Below are positions 1 to 7,952 of a stretch of 64,000 nucleotides of DNA, piece after piece (positions within the stretch are counted from its first letter, which is position 1; the number at the start of each line of letters is the position of its first letter). The translations under genes and the position numbers were made by a program. The DNA is from an uncultured Buttiauxella sp. GTDB taxonomy: Bacteria; Pseudomonadota; Gammaproteobacteria; Enterobacterales; Enterobacteriaceae. The DNA lies in assembly GCA_946480445.1 (NCBI GenBank), contig CAMLJN010000001.1, forward strand, positions 339,352 through 403,351, given 5' to 3'. The notes under the pieces were generated by a model, which ran no database searches, was not told the origin of the DNA, and saw only the letters and a program-made list of their open reading frames with translations.

Positions 1-596
1 TTTTTCTCAAATCTAGATAACTTTCCTACTAATGCACTTGTTGTATTCTTTTCAAATAGAGTAAAAATCAAATCCAGCACTTCTTCTTCTGCATTCTCAG
101 TTTCTGCTAGTTTTTTGATATCCAATAGCAATTCTTTAGGCACAGGTTTTTGTAATGTATTTACATCAATAAACAACCTAGCTTCATCTATAGGTGTCAA
201 CTCTGAAAAAATAACAACTGGGATACGTAATTTTTTATCATCAAAACCTTTTTCATATAATTTTCTAAAACCATAAGCACGATGCTGACCATCTATAATC
301 AGAAAAGATTTAATATCATTATTAAAGCTTAATGTTTTTTTCTTACTATTATACTCAAAATCAGCAGATGCCTGAGCAGAAAGAATAATACTAGAAGGTA
401 TCACACCACCATTATAAATATAATTAGCGATAGATTCAGCTCGGTTCCCATCTAAGCTTCGTTGAAATCCTTCCTCTGGGTCTTCAGATCTAGGATTAGG
501 AGAACAGCAACTTGCTATAATTTCAATAGGTAGAGTTAGGCTATAGAACCTATGTTTACCCTGAATGATTAATGATGCACTAACCGATTCCTTCAT
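1..596 (-). CDS. DGQHR-domain (DndB-like) protein, 3' end off-window
   Basis: Reading the minus strand from an ATG at 596 gives 198 open codons running off the left edge. The protein has an EEGFQR motif near residues 41-46, a DGQHR motif at residues 102-106 inside an LIIDGQHRAYGF stretch, and a later FIDVNTLQKPVPKELL segment. This is the pattern of the DGQHR family, which includes DndB (transcriptional regulator of phosphorothioate DNA-modification clusters) and DndB-like proteins of other DNA-modification islands. The gene is strikingly AT-rich next to its neighbours, a sign of separate acquisition. It is the first gene on the left-arm side of cos, pointing away from cos, a cargo position in P2-like phages. 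A weak ribosome site (GGATGG) precedes the start. Family assignment is firm; its role here (regulator, defence or superinfection exclusion) is inference. Confidence 0.8.
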   Translation of the reverse strand, partial: MKESVSASLIIQGKHRFYSLTLPIEIIASCCSPNPRSEDPEEGFQRSLDGNRAESIANYIYNGGVIPSSIILSAQASADFEYNSKKKTLSFNNDIKSFLIIDGQHRAYGFRKLYEKGFDDKKLRIPVVIFSELTPIDEARLFIDVNTLQKPVPKELLLDIKKLAETENAEEEVLDLIFTLFEKNTTSALVGKLSRFEK

Positions 597-625
597 GATC
601 CATCCAATTAAATATTGTTTCACAC

Positions 626-646
626 ACGGCCGACACTGTCGGCCGT
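626..646. repeat. Perfect inverted repeat upstream of the DGQHR gene
   Basis: A 9-bp perfect stem (ACGGCCGAC / GTCGGCCGT) with a 3-base centre lies 30 bases upstream of the DGQHR start, between it and cos. It could be an operator for an autoregulator or part of the packaging region. It is GC-rich inside an AT-rich leader. No function is established. Confidence 0.5.
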
Positions 647-706
647 CAAATTTTCTATAACATATCATGAAGAGATTGACTATGGGAGTACAACTGATTG
701 CGCGCG

Positions 707-725
707 CTCGTATCCCCGCCACGCC
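707..725 (-). other. cos: Phage cos site (19-nt cohesive end)
   Basis: The minus strand reads GGCGTGGCGGGGATACGAG. As I recall them, the 19-nt cohesive ends are GGCGAGGCGGGGAAAGCAC for P2 and GGCGTGGCGGGGAAAGCAT for 186. The first 13 bases match 186 exactly and the tail diverges. Position and orientation fit: gene A and the SOS module lie to the right, and the left arm (toward Q) follows the 5' end. The flank at 740-775 (TTTTCATGCACCTGCATGAC) is a small palindromic stretch of the kind found next to P2-type cos. Exact nick points are inferred from the alignment. Confidence 0.75.
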
Positions 726-770
726 TGGCCGCTTTGTGTAGTGGTTTTCATGCACCTGCATGACATTAGC

Positions 771-794
771 AAAAGCCCGCCATTCCTGGCGGGC
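771..794 (-). terminator. Rho-independent terminator after the 280-aa membrane protein gene
   Basis: On the minus strand an 8-bp perfect stem (GCCCGCCA / TGGCGGGC, loop GGAA) is followed by TTTT. It lies 49 bases beyond the stop of the gene at 843-1685 and just before cos. Confidence 0.75.
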
Positions 795-842
795 CTCAGC
801 AAAAACGATCCTCAAACGATCATGCGGATTCATGCAGCATAG

Positions 843-1685
843 TCATGCACTACCCTGCTCTGCGTCGCCAGCAGTCCTTCTCCTGCGTGTTGATGGCTTT
901 TTACCACCCAACTTGCGACAGTCTTTCCGGTCGCGCGCTTCGTCTTCTTTAAATTTGTTATACGTTTCAGTGTCAAAAAACGAGATGGTTTCAACTTCAT
1001 CTTTAGGGATTAGCACACGGAAATCCTGGATATTCAGGCGCGACATCCCACCGATAACGCCGCTTTCAAGATAGTGCTGATGATAGTTCGTCGTGATGCT
1101 TATCGTGAGATCATCTTTATCACGATAGCCGCTTAACATAGGGAGTATTTCCAGGTGTTCCGACAGCCCATTTTCCAGCGCCGGACACGTCACTAGGCCA
1201 ACATAGATTTTTCGCGATGAGAGTGTCGCGATGATCGGAAATTGTCGTGCTGATGCTTCCATCAGCAATGACTCAAAAGAGTTATTCCCCACAGCCTTAG
1301 CAAGTGCATCCCAGCGGCGATCACCACTCTTTGTACGCAACTTATTACCCAGGCCAGAAATTGCAGAAAGCACAATTGAAATAACAACCCATGCAATCTG
1401 CTTGATTTCATTGATACGCTGGGCTTTGTCGGATGAAGTAGACAACATGCCGTTGAAGCTATCCGGCGTAAGATTAAGCTCATTGGATAGCCAGCGGAAC
1501 CCACCTGTAATATTCAGGACGAAGGTTAAAAAGCCACCGACCAGAAAGAACACAATTCCCCAGGCGGCGACAAAAAAATAAGCGTCCCAGCCATTGGAAC
1601 GCTTATATCTGTAACGTGTTGAAAGTGATAGGTTTACATATATAAAACCACTAACCAAAATCACTGCTAAAAGTAATGTTGCCAT
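843..1685 (-). CDS. Phage cargo membrane protein of unknown function
   Basis: I do not recognise a family for this 280-residue protein. It has three hydrophobic segments near residues 1-22, 34-62 and 95-113. After these comes a cytoplasmic-looking domain of about 150 residues and a very basic tail (KKPSTRRRRT). Its ATG overlaps the stop of the upstream 72-residue gene (TAATG at 1683-1687), so the two are translationally coupled. A terminator follows at 771-794. The pair sits between dinI and cos, the interval that holds tin/old in P2 and varies between relatives. A role in phage exclusion or defence is plausible from position and architecture (small soluble protein plus membrane effector) but unproven. 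Confidence 0.8.
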   Translation of the reverse strand: MATLLLAVILVSGFIYVNLSLSTRYRYKRSNGWDAYFFVAAWGIVFFLVGGFLTFVLNITGGFRWLSNELNLTPDSFNGMLSTSSDKAQRINEIKQIAWVVISIVLSAISGLGNKLRTKSGDRRWDALAKAVGNNSFESLLMEASARQFPIIATLSSRKIYVGLVTCPALENGLSEHLEILPMLSGYRDKDDLTISITTNYHQHYLESGVIGGMSRLNIQDFRVLIPKDEVETISFFDTETYNKFKEDEARDRKDCRKLGGKKPSTRRRRTAGDAEQGSA

Positions 1686-1903
1686 TATCGGGTTCTGTAA
1701 TAATGTTTTGCTTTGACAGTGCTCGTTTTGATGCCTTCAAGCTTATCCATCTGATCTCTGATGGCTTTCATAGCTTCTTCGTTGGACAAATCTACGGACA
1801 CAAAACCATCTTTACTCAGATTGAGCTTGTCCTGGTTCTCTTTCAGAACCCGTGCCAAACGTTCAACTGGATTACCCAGCCTCAATGCGGCGATACTTGA
1901 CAT
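1685..1903 (-). CDS. Small soluble partner of the adjacent membrane protein, unknown function
   Basis: This is a 72-residue hydrophilic, mostly helical protein with no signal peptide or cysteines. An AAGGAGGGG ribosome site (minus strand, about 1906-1914) lies 5-8 bases before the ATG. Its TAA overlaps the next gene's ATG, giving a two-gene operon that ends at the 771-794 terminator. It could be a sensor, chaperone or antitoxin-like regulator of the membrane protein; the sequence alone does not decide. Confidence 0.75.
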   Translation of the reverse strand: MSSIAALRLGNPVERLARVLKENQDKLNLSKDGFVSVDLSNEEAMKAIRDQMDKLEGIKTSTVKAKHYYRTR

Positions 1904-2189
1904 AACCCCTCCTTCTTATATGGCGCGGAAGTGTACTCTTCGTCACCAGCAACCACAACAGCAAATTCCTTGTAACTAAGACAACCGTTTTAACTGTTGG
2001 TTGCGTTACTTAACTTAAGTTCATTGCCCCTAATCGCGCAAGATGTTTCTGCTTTAAGCCGCTGCATTTAGCATATATAGTGCCTCTTATGAGAAGTAGG
2101 CACTAACCAAGACAATTTCTAACGCCTCGCATGGCTCGTTGTTCAACCTTGCGGACGGTAAAAAACAGTTTTATCGTCCGCAACGTTCG
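1904..2189. other. Non-coding gap between the two-gene cargo operon and dinI
   Basis: I see no convincing gene here. The gap should hold the promoter for the leftward 72-aa/280-aa operon. Its right end carries a strong hairpin (2149-2183). Its composition is more AT-rich than the phage core genes. Confidence 0.5.
2149..2183. terminator. Long hairpin downstream of dinI
   Basis: TTGCGGACG (2149-2157) pairs with CGTCCGCAA (2175-2183). Pairing continues inward through one G-U and a TAAAA/TTTTA arm, so nearly all of it pairs around a four-base loop. It begins 7 bases past the dinI stop and probably ends the SOS transcript. It lacks the usual T tract after the stem, so the T-rich arm may serve or it may be an RNA-stabilising hairpin. 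Confidence 0.5.
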
Positions 2190-2423
2190 CTAATGTAACC
2201 AGCTGTCTCCCTCCCAGACCTGCTGCATTATTTCCATCACTCGCTTTTTGTCTTCATCCAGTTTTAACCCGCTCAGCTCGACGCCGTTGGCGCTGCCCTT
2301 GCGGATACGAATTGCTGTTTTGGGATACAGAGGGCGCAAATTACGGTAAAGCTCGGATTCAAGGGCGTCCAGTGTAGCCTGGCTAATCTTCTGCTCTTTA
2401 TCGATCATTATTTCAATGCGCAT
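2190..2423 (-). CDS. DinI-like SOS protein
   Basis: This 77-residue protein starts MRIEIMIDKEQ and ends with a KKRVMEIMQQVWEGDSW helix, the same layout as E. coli DinI (81 aa; acidic C-terminal helix that binds the RecA filament). DinI-like genes are common in 186-related prophages and are thought to modulate RecA during induction. It is the second gene of an operon with the 62-residue gene upstream (12-bp gap), driven from a promoter under two LexA boxes at 2659-2689. The ATG has a GGGGGAGAT ribosome site. Confidence 0.85.
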   Translation of the reverse strand: MRIEIMIDKEQKISQATLDALESELYRNLRPLYPKTAIRIRKGSANGVELSGLKLDEDKKRVMEIMQQVWEGDSWLH

Positions 2424-2435
2424 ACAGATCTCCCC

Positions 2436-2624
2436 CTAACTGATTACGTCCATCGACCGGCAGTATTCATGGCTGCGGATTTTCGCCATCAGCTCGTCGG
2501 TCAGTTCGGACACCCACTGGATAGCCAGCCGCTTTTCTTCGTCGCTGCACTCACTAGCCGCTACAAGCTTGATAAAAAAATCAATGCGCTGGAGCTTCAA
2601 CGACTCCAAAAAATAATCCTGCAT
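2436..2624 (-). CDS. Small SOS-regulated phage protein, first gene of the LexA-controlled operon
   Basis: This is a 62-residue acidic, helical protein of unknown function. I chose the ATG at 2624 over one at 2651 because AGGAGGGAAA sits directly before it. The start is 35 bases from twin LexA boxes, so it should be silent in the lysogen and expressed on DNA damage. In phage 186 the corresponding SOS-controlled position encodes the antirepressor Tum, but Tum is about twice this long and I see no similarity, so I do not call it tum. Confidence 0.7.
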   Translation of the reverse strand: MQDYFLESLKLQRIDFFIKLVAASECSDEEKRLAIQWVSELTDELMAKIRSHEYCRSMDVIS

Positions 2625-2658
2625 TTTCCCTCCTATCACTACCACGGACACATAACAA

Positions 2659-2689
2659 CTGTATATATATACACTGTTTATAATTACAG
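2659..2689 (-). promoter_or_regulatory. Two abutting LexA boxes
   Basis: CTGTATATATATACAC (2659-2674) differs from the ideal LexA box by one base. CTGTTTATAATTACAG (2674-2689) is a perfect CTGT-N8-ACAG. The two share base 2674. They lie just upstream of the 62-aa gene and dinI and should make this operon SOS-inducible, as LexA control of p95 does in phage 186. Confidence 0.88.
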
Positions 2690-2785
2690 CATAGTAGGGA
2701 TTTGCGAATGTAAACCGTTTTTTATCTGTCAGTTAGATCGCTCTGATGCGGATCAATAAGAGCATGAATTGTTAAAGCTGCGGCA

Positions 2786-5179
2786 TCAGTACCACTGACG
2801 CCATTTGTCATCTTCCTGCAGGCGGTGGTTGCGGTAAAAAATACGCTGTCCGGCACCTGACGGAATGCTGCCGCCGCGCAGAAGCAGGTCAAGCTTTGAC
2901 TCGCTACCATCGAACCCTCTGGAACTCAGCTCTGCCTCAAGCTGCAGGCGCTGCTGATCCGAAATAGTCTGTTTATATGCTTTTTTCCGCTTCGGTTTTA
3001 CCAGCCTTAACCTGGCTGTCAGCTCCCGCCGTTCCTTCTGGCCCATGTTGTGGAGATATTCCTGCAGCTCCTTCTCATTCATAGTTTTAATATCGGGTAA
3101 ATCACCCCCTGATTTGTTCAGATCTTCAACAGGGGGACAGTTATTGCCACGAGTCCAAGGGGCGCAAGCGCCCTGGTCGGCTGTCGCCTCCTGAACGTCA
3201 ACGGCCTTACGAACCTTTTTCCACTTCACCGCGTGCGTGCAAATCTTGCCCTCTGCAATCGGGGACCAGATGCCATAGATACGAATACCGTGATCGCCGT
3301 AGGCGCTCGGCTCGTCGTTAAGCTCATATGCCGTGCGGACAAGGTGATGTTTGCGGGGAACCAGTACACCGCCCTGCTTCATGATGTAGGTGGCAAAGCA
3401 ACCTGCATCTGCAGCTGCCAGTACCGCATCCAGACGTGGATTATCCAGTACCGCCGCACCCGCTTTGCGTTCGCCCTGTACTCTCGCCGCCTGACCAGCC
3501 AGCAAGCGCAGCTCGCGGTATACCTGACGTCCTGGAATACCAAAGAAACGGAACTGCTGAACACGGTGCAGTGACGCCCAGGCGCTGACATGCTCGGCAC
3601 TGTCACGCAGTGATCTGCCGGTTTCTTTGCTGATTTCTTTAGCCAGCCCGCGCCCGTCGATGTTCTTGCTGATGTATTTGGCGATGTAGCTGGTCGGCGT
3701 GCCCTTGCGCGGGTTGATTAGCTCGGACTTGAAGCGCGGCCCGGTATTGGTGCCCAGCTCCTCGCGGTCTTCACGGATGGCAAACTTACGCAGCAGCGCA
3801 GTGATGGAACGACGGTCTTTTTTGCGCATAAAGCACAGCAGATGCCAGTGCACGGTGCCGTCATGGTGCGGCTCTGCCACGCGGACGCCGTACCAGCGCA
3901 GACCCGCCTTGTGCATTGCCTTGCGGAAAGCGGCGAACGTATCAACCAGATAGTCACTGCTCTGCCGGACGGTAGCGCTGGTCCACTTCGGATTAGGTCT
4001 GCCGTTGTTGAGGGTTGCGTGGAAGCGTGACGGGCAGGTGATGGTATAGAACACAGGGCAGTCTCCGCGCATTTCCGCTATTAGCTCCAGCCCTTTGACA
4101 CAGGCCATCATTTCGTTGCGGCGGTGTGCCGGGTTGCTGTTGCTGGCGTTCACCACGTCTTCCATGTCCAGCGTGTCACCGTCTTCGTTGACCAGCTCAT
4201 GCGAGCGGAAGAACTCCAGCGATTTGCGGCGCTGCTCGCGTTTGTGGATCACGGCTTCATAGCTGACATATGGGGACGCTTTTTTGCTGACCAGGCAAAC
4301 GGCCCGCAGCTGTTCCTCCCGCCACCCGCAGCGCATCTGCCACAGTTTGCGATACCACCAGTCCGCGCACAGCATACGCGCCAGCGACGATGGGATCAGT
4401 TCATAAGGCACCGGCTTGCGGCGGTGCTTTTTGCGGCGTAACTGCTCAAACGCTGGCGGGATGACCTCAAGGCGCATGGCTTCTGCAGCAACCCTTTCCC
4501 ATGCCTGGCGGATTTCTTCTGGTTTAACATCATCACTAACAAACAGATCACCGCAGGCCGCTTCAAGACACATGCTCATATGTGCCGCAACCAGCGTGGA
4601 AAGGCGCTTGACCTGATCCTGATTCATTTCAGGCAGTACCAGCAGCCCCTCCAGTCCGTCATGACTCGCCATGAACCGGAAAGAGGCAGACACCTGACTG
4701 TCACGCACGCGCTCCAGCCGCTCAAGACACGGCCTGATTGTTTCGCGCAGGTAGCGGGAATAGGCTTTTGCTCTGCCCAGACTATGGAAATATTTAATCC
4801 GCTCCAGCAGAGGCTTGCTGATATGGGACGGCATGGCATTAACGTCAGCCAGAATGACCAGATCGTGGTTAAAACGCTGCTGCTCGCGCGCCATTTTGGC
4901 ACGACTGATCAGCCGGTCCTGTTCCATTTCACGCTGGACAGGATCACGAGATTCATTGAAGAAATAGCGTTCCCAGACCTCATCGCTCAGCGCCTCACGG
5001 CGCAGCTGCTCCTGCTCGTTATCCGCAGCGTAAAGAGCGATCAGGTTTGAAAGCGCAGACTCCGGCGCAACTTCCGCCGGGTCCAGATAGGGGTTAACTG
5101 CTTTCTTTGGTTTACTCCAGGCAAAAGCAGCGGCGGCATCACATGCGCCGCCGTAGTTTTTAGTTTCGTGATCGCTCAC
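2786..5179 (-). CDS. A: Phage replication initiation endonuclease gpA
   Basis: The 797-residue protein belongs to the P2 gene A family (P2 A is 761 aa). It nicks the origin and initiates rolling-circle replication of the phage DNA. The HUH metal site is visible as H444-W-H446. The nicking tyrosines are Y498 and Y502 (YIAKY), the same spacing as the Tyr450/Tyr454 pair of P2 A. Start is GTG at 5179, overlapping the dam stop (GTGA), with GAGGTG before it. The origin in P2 lies within A and should be searched here. Confidence 0.95.
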   Translation of the reverse strand: MSDHETKNYGGACDAAAAFAWSKPKKAVNPYLDPAEVAPESALSNLIALYAADNEQEQLRREALSDEVWERYFFNESRDPVQREMEQDRLISRAKMAREQQRFNHDLVILADVNAMPSHISKPLLERIKYFHSLGRAKAYSRYLRETIRPCLERLERVRDSQVSASFRFMASHDGLEGLLVLPEMNQDQVKRLSTLVAAHMSMCLEAACGDLFVSDDVKPEEIRQAWERVAAEAMRLEVIPPAFEQLRRKKHRRKPVPYELIPSSLARMLCADWWYRKLWQMRCGWREEQLRAVCLVSKKASPYVSYEAVIHKREQRRKSLEFFRSHELVNEDGDTLDMEDVVNASNSNPAHRRNEMMACVKGLELIAEMRGDCPVFYTITCPSRFHATLNNGRPNPKWTSATVRQSSDYLVDTFAAFRKAMHKAGLRWYGVRVAEPHHDGTVHWHLLCFMRKKDRRSITALLRKFAIREDREELGTNTGPRFKSELINPRKGTPTSYIAKYISKNIDGRGLAKEISKETGRSLRDSAEHVSAWASLHRVQQFRFFGIPGRQVYRELRLLAGQAARVQGERKAGAAVLDNPRLDAVLAAADAGCFATYIMKQGGVLVPRKHHLVRTAYELNDEPSAYGDHGIRIYGIWSPIAEGKICTHAVKWKKVRKAVDVQEATADQGACAPWTRGNNCPPVEDLNKSGGDLPDIKTMNEKELQEYLHNMGQKERRELTARLRLVKPKRKKAYKQTISDQQRLQLEAELSSRGFDGSESKLDLLLRGGSIPSGAGQRIFYRNHRLQEDDKWRQWY

Positions 5180-6033
5180 GCGTGCACCTCATGCACGACA
5201 GAACAATCAAAACCGCCCGCCTGATCGAATCCAACCCAATAGCGCTGTTTAGAAACAGCGATGATTTCCGCAGCAGACTTACCGTCTCCGGCCTCAACCC
5301 CCATGCTTCGCTTAGTGGTTATGCAGTGCCGGGTAAAATTGCGATAAAGGGAACGGGTCAGCGGTGTGTCGCTGTTGGAAACGATAACCGGGTGACCTTC
5401 TGATGAACGGCGCTCAAGAATAGAGGTCAGGTGATACTGGTCATCCTCAGTAAATCCTGCTGCGTGGTATGCAGTGAAAGTGCCGTCATACGGCGGATCG
5501 CAATAGACCACATCGCCCGCCTGTAGCATTGCCAGTGTCTCGTCATAACTGGCGCAGATGAACGTGGCCCGGCGGGCCTTTTCCGCAAAGGTGAGGATTT
5601 CTGCATGAGGGAAATAGGGCTTTTTATAGTTGCCAAACGGAACATTAAATTGCCCGCTCAGGTTGTAACGGCACAGCCCGCGATAACAATGGCGATTCAA
5701 ATATAAAAACAGCGCCGCACGTTCCAGCGCGGTCAGCGTCGTATCGGTATTAAATCGCAGGCGGTTTTGATAATAGCTTTCAGCATTATTATCCTCGCTG
5801 AAAAATACCAGCGCACAAGCAATTAACTCCTCAGTGTGCTGCGCAGCTTTCTGGTAAAGGTTTATTAAGTCGGCGTTAATATCCGCGACAAGATAATGAG
5901 GATAGTCTGTCGCCATCATCACAGCACATGAACCTGCAAAAGGCTCAACCAGGCGAGAACCGGCAGGCAGGTGCTGCATCAACTCAGGCATGACAGCGGT
6001 TTTATTGCCCGCCCATTTCAGTATGGTGCTCAT
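5176..6033 (-). CDS. dam: Phage DNA adenine methyltransferase (Dam family)
   Basis: This 285-residue D12-class N6-adenine methyltransferase starts with the KWAGNK motif of Dam enzymes. It has the FAGS SAM-binding loop at residues 32-35 and the DPPY catalytic motif at 179-182. Close relatives methylate GATC. Phage copies probably protect phage DNA or tune transcription and replication. It is tightly coupled on both sides: its ATG overlaps the zinc-finger gene stop (ATGA) and its TGA overlaps the A start (GTGA). Confidence 0.93.
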   Translation of the reverse strand: MSTILKWAGNKTAVMPELMQHLPAGSRLVEPFAGSCAVMMATDYPHYLVADINADLINLYQKAAQHTEELIACALVFFSEDNNAESYYQNRLRFNTDTTLTALERAALFLYLNRHCYRGLCRYNLSGQFNVPFGNYKKPYFPHAEILTFAEKARRATFICASYDETLAMLQAGDVVYCDPPYDGTFTAYHAAGFTEDDQYHLTSILERRSSEGHPVIVSNSDTPLTRSLYRNFTRHCITTKRSMGVEAGDGKSAAEIIAVSKQRYWVGFDQAGGFDCSVVHEVHA

Positions 6034-6257
6034 ACCGCACCTCCGTTGTAGTGCTTGCCTTTCAGCTCAGCGATTTCCTGACAGGTGATACAGCACTGCA
6101 CGCCCGGAATAGCGCGGCGGCGATCTGGCGGGATTGGTGCATCGCAATCAATGCAGAGAACACGGGAAACGCCCGGCGCTCGATTGCGGGCGGTGTGGAT
6201 GTGGCGCAGCAATTCTTCTTCAACGTGTTTCTGTACGCGGTCCATTGAGTCACCCAT
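6030..6257 (-). CDS. TraR/DksA-type C4 zinc-finger protein
   Basis: This 75-residue protein has CIDC followed by CITC near residues 39-60, the four-cysteine zinc finger of the TraR/DksA family, and an N-terminal helix. Phage members bind the RNA polymerase secondary channel or are assumed to. Equivalent genes sit upstream of A in many P2-like phages. Its ATG overlaps the preceding stop (TAATG) with GGAGAT upstream. Confidence 0.85.
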   Translation of the reverse strand: MGDSMDRVQKHVEEELLRHIHTARNRAPGVSRVLCIDCDAPIPPDRRRAIPGVQCCITCQEIAELKGKHYNGGAV

Positions 6258-6490
6258 TAGTGGATCTCCATAGCCTGATGGCGGTAGGTTTCGCTTTCCT
6301 GCAACAGCAGCTCCAGCGCCTCGTTAATGTCCAGTTGATTGGTTTTGATGTGGTTAGCCAGGTTAACCATGCGGCTCGCCATCACTTCCGCTCGTGCGCG
6401 GCGTTCTTCCATGCGCGCCTCAGTCAGCAACTGATTTAGGCGAGCATCACCTGGTCCGGTTTTAGTGGTACGGATTTCAATATTTCGCAT
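6257..6490 (-). CDS. DUF2732-type phage early protein
   Basis: This 77-residue, highly charged helical protein starts MRNIEIRTTKTGPGD and contains EARMEERRARAEVMASR. It resembles the DUF2732 family found between cII and A in 186/P2-like phages. Function is unknown. The ATG has an AGGAGAAAAAA ribosome site. Confidence 0.75.
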   Translation of the reverse strand: MRNIEIRTTKTGPGDARLNQLLTEARMEERRARAEVMASRMVNLANHIKTNQLDINEALELLLQESETYRHQAMEIH

Positions 6491-6558
6491 TGTTTTTTTC
6501 TCCTGAATTTGGGCAATAAGAAGCCCGGCGGGTTTACGCCATTAATTTCTGTTTTGGA

Positions 6559-6900
6559 TTAATTCGGCATGGTTAGCCGTTTTGGAAATAAGCTCACCAC
6601 TGCACGAAAATGATTCATTACTTTAACCAGCTCCCGCTTTTCGTCAGTAGTCAGATTACTAATATTGACGCCATGACGTTCTGCCGGAATTTTTGCCATA
6701 TAAAAAATGGCTGCCAGCGCCCGCTCATTCTGTTTATTATTTATATCGCGTGGATCGCGCATATCTTTAATAAACCTTTCAAGCTCCGGATCAATATTCA
6801 GACCAAACACTTTAGCCCTCAATTCCGCAATATGGTTCAGTCCGTCCAGACGTTCACCGGGGCTTAATGGAACAGTCGCCGTAGCGCCCTCAATAGCCAT
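6559..6900 (-). CDS. P2-like phage early protein (DUF5347-like)
   Basis: This 113-residue soluble protein resembles a conserved early-region protein of 186/P2-like phages that I associate with DUF5347, from memory. It has no signal peptide or catalytic motif. It overlaps the fil gene end, consistent with the early operon starting at cox. Confidence 0.65.
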   Translation of the reverse strand: MAIEGATATVPLSPGERLDGLNHIAELRAKVFGLNIDPELERFIKDMRDPRDINNKQNERALAAIFYMAKIPAERHGVNISNLTTDEKRELVKVMNHFRAVVSLFPKRLTMPN

Positions 6901-7064
6901 GATTTCCCCTGTTTAATTCTGGACAGGTCAGCCAACAGTGCGTCCTGTGAGCTGCACGGGTGCCAGCGTTTGCCATCCTTCCCCATGATCCAGCCGTGAC
7001 CGTAGTGCATTGCTGGGCTTTGCTTTATGAGAAGTGACGCGAAAGATGGTTCTTTAGTCAGCAT
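6864..7064 (-). CDS. fil: Phage filamentation protein Fil-like
   Basis: The product has about 66 residues. The core (SFASLLIKQSPAMHYGHGW, then GKRWHP) matches the 186 Fil family, whose expression blocks host division and causes filamentation. I chose ATG 7064, with GAGGTGG before it, over an in-frame GTG at 7070. The 3' end overlaps the next gene. In 186 the equivalent gene also follows cII. Confidence 0.75.
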   Translation of the reverse strand: MLTKEPSFASLLIKQSPAMHYGHGWIMGKDGKRWHPCSSQDALLADLSRIKQGKSWLLRALRRLFH

Positions 7065-7071
7065 AACCACC

Positions 7072-7581
7072 TCAGATCAGACCGAACGAAGCGCCGAGGC
7101 CCGTCACGGTATCCACCGCGCTTGCCATCGCCGGGTTAGCCTGCAAACGCGCCTGCATCGAAACGGCAGCCAGTGCCATCAGACGAGTTACAGAGTTAAT
7201 GCTGCTGATAACATCGCGGCGGCCTGCAGTGGTTTTCACATAACCAGATACAGCACCGGCAGCAACACGTCCGATTTCAGCAGTAGCACTCATGACGTAA
7301 TGCGGCAGCTTCTCTTTTGCCACTTCGTTCATCGGTACGCACGGCAGACAGTGAATCTGGGCCAGAAAGCCATCAACCAGAGTTGAGTCCTCAGTGAGAT
7401 CGGTAAGCAACCAGATTTCCGGTGCGGTGAGCTGGTGCGGTTGTTCCGGGTTTAGCTTATTCCGCAGTGTCTGAACGTTCATTCCTGCACGCTCTGCCAT
7501 CCTTGCCATGTTGTGACGTAAGGCAAAGGCCCGGCAAGCTTCATCGAAGTGCGGATGTTTAGAAACGCGATAATCAAACAT
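7072..7581 (-). CDS. cII: 186-type CII transcriptional activator
   Basis: At 169 residues it has the same length as 186 CII, the activator that promotes establishment of lysogeny from pE. A helix-turn-helix spans about residues 24-43 (NMARMAERAGMNVQTLRNKL), and the C-terminal half is alanine-rich and helical. It follows cox in the leftward early operon and has an AAAGGAATT ribosome site. Confidence 0.9.
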   Translation of the reverse strand: MFDYRVSKHPHFDEACRAFALRHNMARMAERAGMNVQTLRNKLNPEQPHQLTAPEIWLLTDLTEDSTLVDGFLAQIHCLPCVPMNEVAKEKLPHYVMSATAEIGRVAAGAVSGYVKTTAGRRDVISSINSVTRLMALAAVSMQARLQANPAMASAVDTVTGLGASFGLI

Positions 7582-7616
7582 GTCGTAATTCCTTTTCTTA
7601 TCTCAGAATGGAACTA

Positions 7617-7853
7617 TCAAGCTTGCATTGCGATTTCACAGCCTTGAGCTGCTTCCATCGTCAAAGCGAACATGTTGATTTCGATGAGGCTGTTAACACC
7701 TGCTTTCTTTCTGATTGGCAGGCGGTTTTCACGGATCATCTGGCGAGCATAGCTTGGCTTATAGCCAGTACGGCGGCAGAACTCATCCAGTGTGATGTAA
7801 GGCTCAGCCACCACAAGATTGATGCTAGGGCGCATTGAAAAGTTTCTATTCAT
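7617..7853 (-). CDS. cox: Cox/Apl-type excisionase and lytic regulator
   Basis: This 78-residue winged-helix protein (YITLDEFCRRTGYKPSYARQ) is of the Cox/Apl class. In P2 and 186 these proteins repress the lysogenic promoter and direct Int toward excision. It is the first gene of the leftward early operon and diverges from cI, with the switch region between. Assignment to Cox or Apl rests mostly on position plus the DNA-binding fold. Confidence 0.82.
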   Translation of the reverse strand: MNRNFSMRPSINLVVAEPYITLDEFCRRTGYKPSYARQMIRENRLPIRKKAGVNSLIEINMFALTMEAAQGCEIAMQA

Positions 7854-7952
7854 GATGCACTATTCCTCAGTTTGGGTACTAACCACACTATTCAGTAATG
7901 TTCACAACTATAAATCGGTTCACAACCCGGAGAATAGGATCACAAAACGCCA
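7854..7952. promoter_or_regulatory. Lysis-lysogeny switch region between cox and cI
   Basis: This 99-bp divergent region carries TTCACAAC at 7901-7908 and again at 7919-7926, plus a related ATCACAAA at about 7939-7946. The spacing is 18-20 bp. These direct repeats are the best candidates for repressor or Cox binding sites. TATAAA at 7909-7914 could be the -10 for rightward cI transcription. Promoters are not resolved. Confidence 0.6.

Noticed and set aside
760-1074. Plus-strand frame over the end of the membrane protein gene
   Set aside because: It overlaps the terminator at 771-794 and the coding end of the 280-aa gene, and has no ribosome site.
2436-2624. Calling the first SOS gene tum
   Set aside because: It has the right position and LexA control, but it is 62 aa against about 146 aa for 186 Tum, with no visible similarity.
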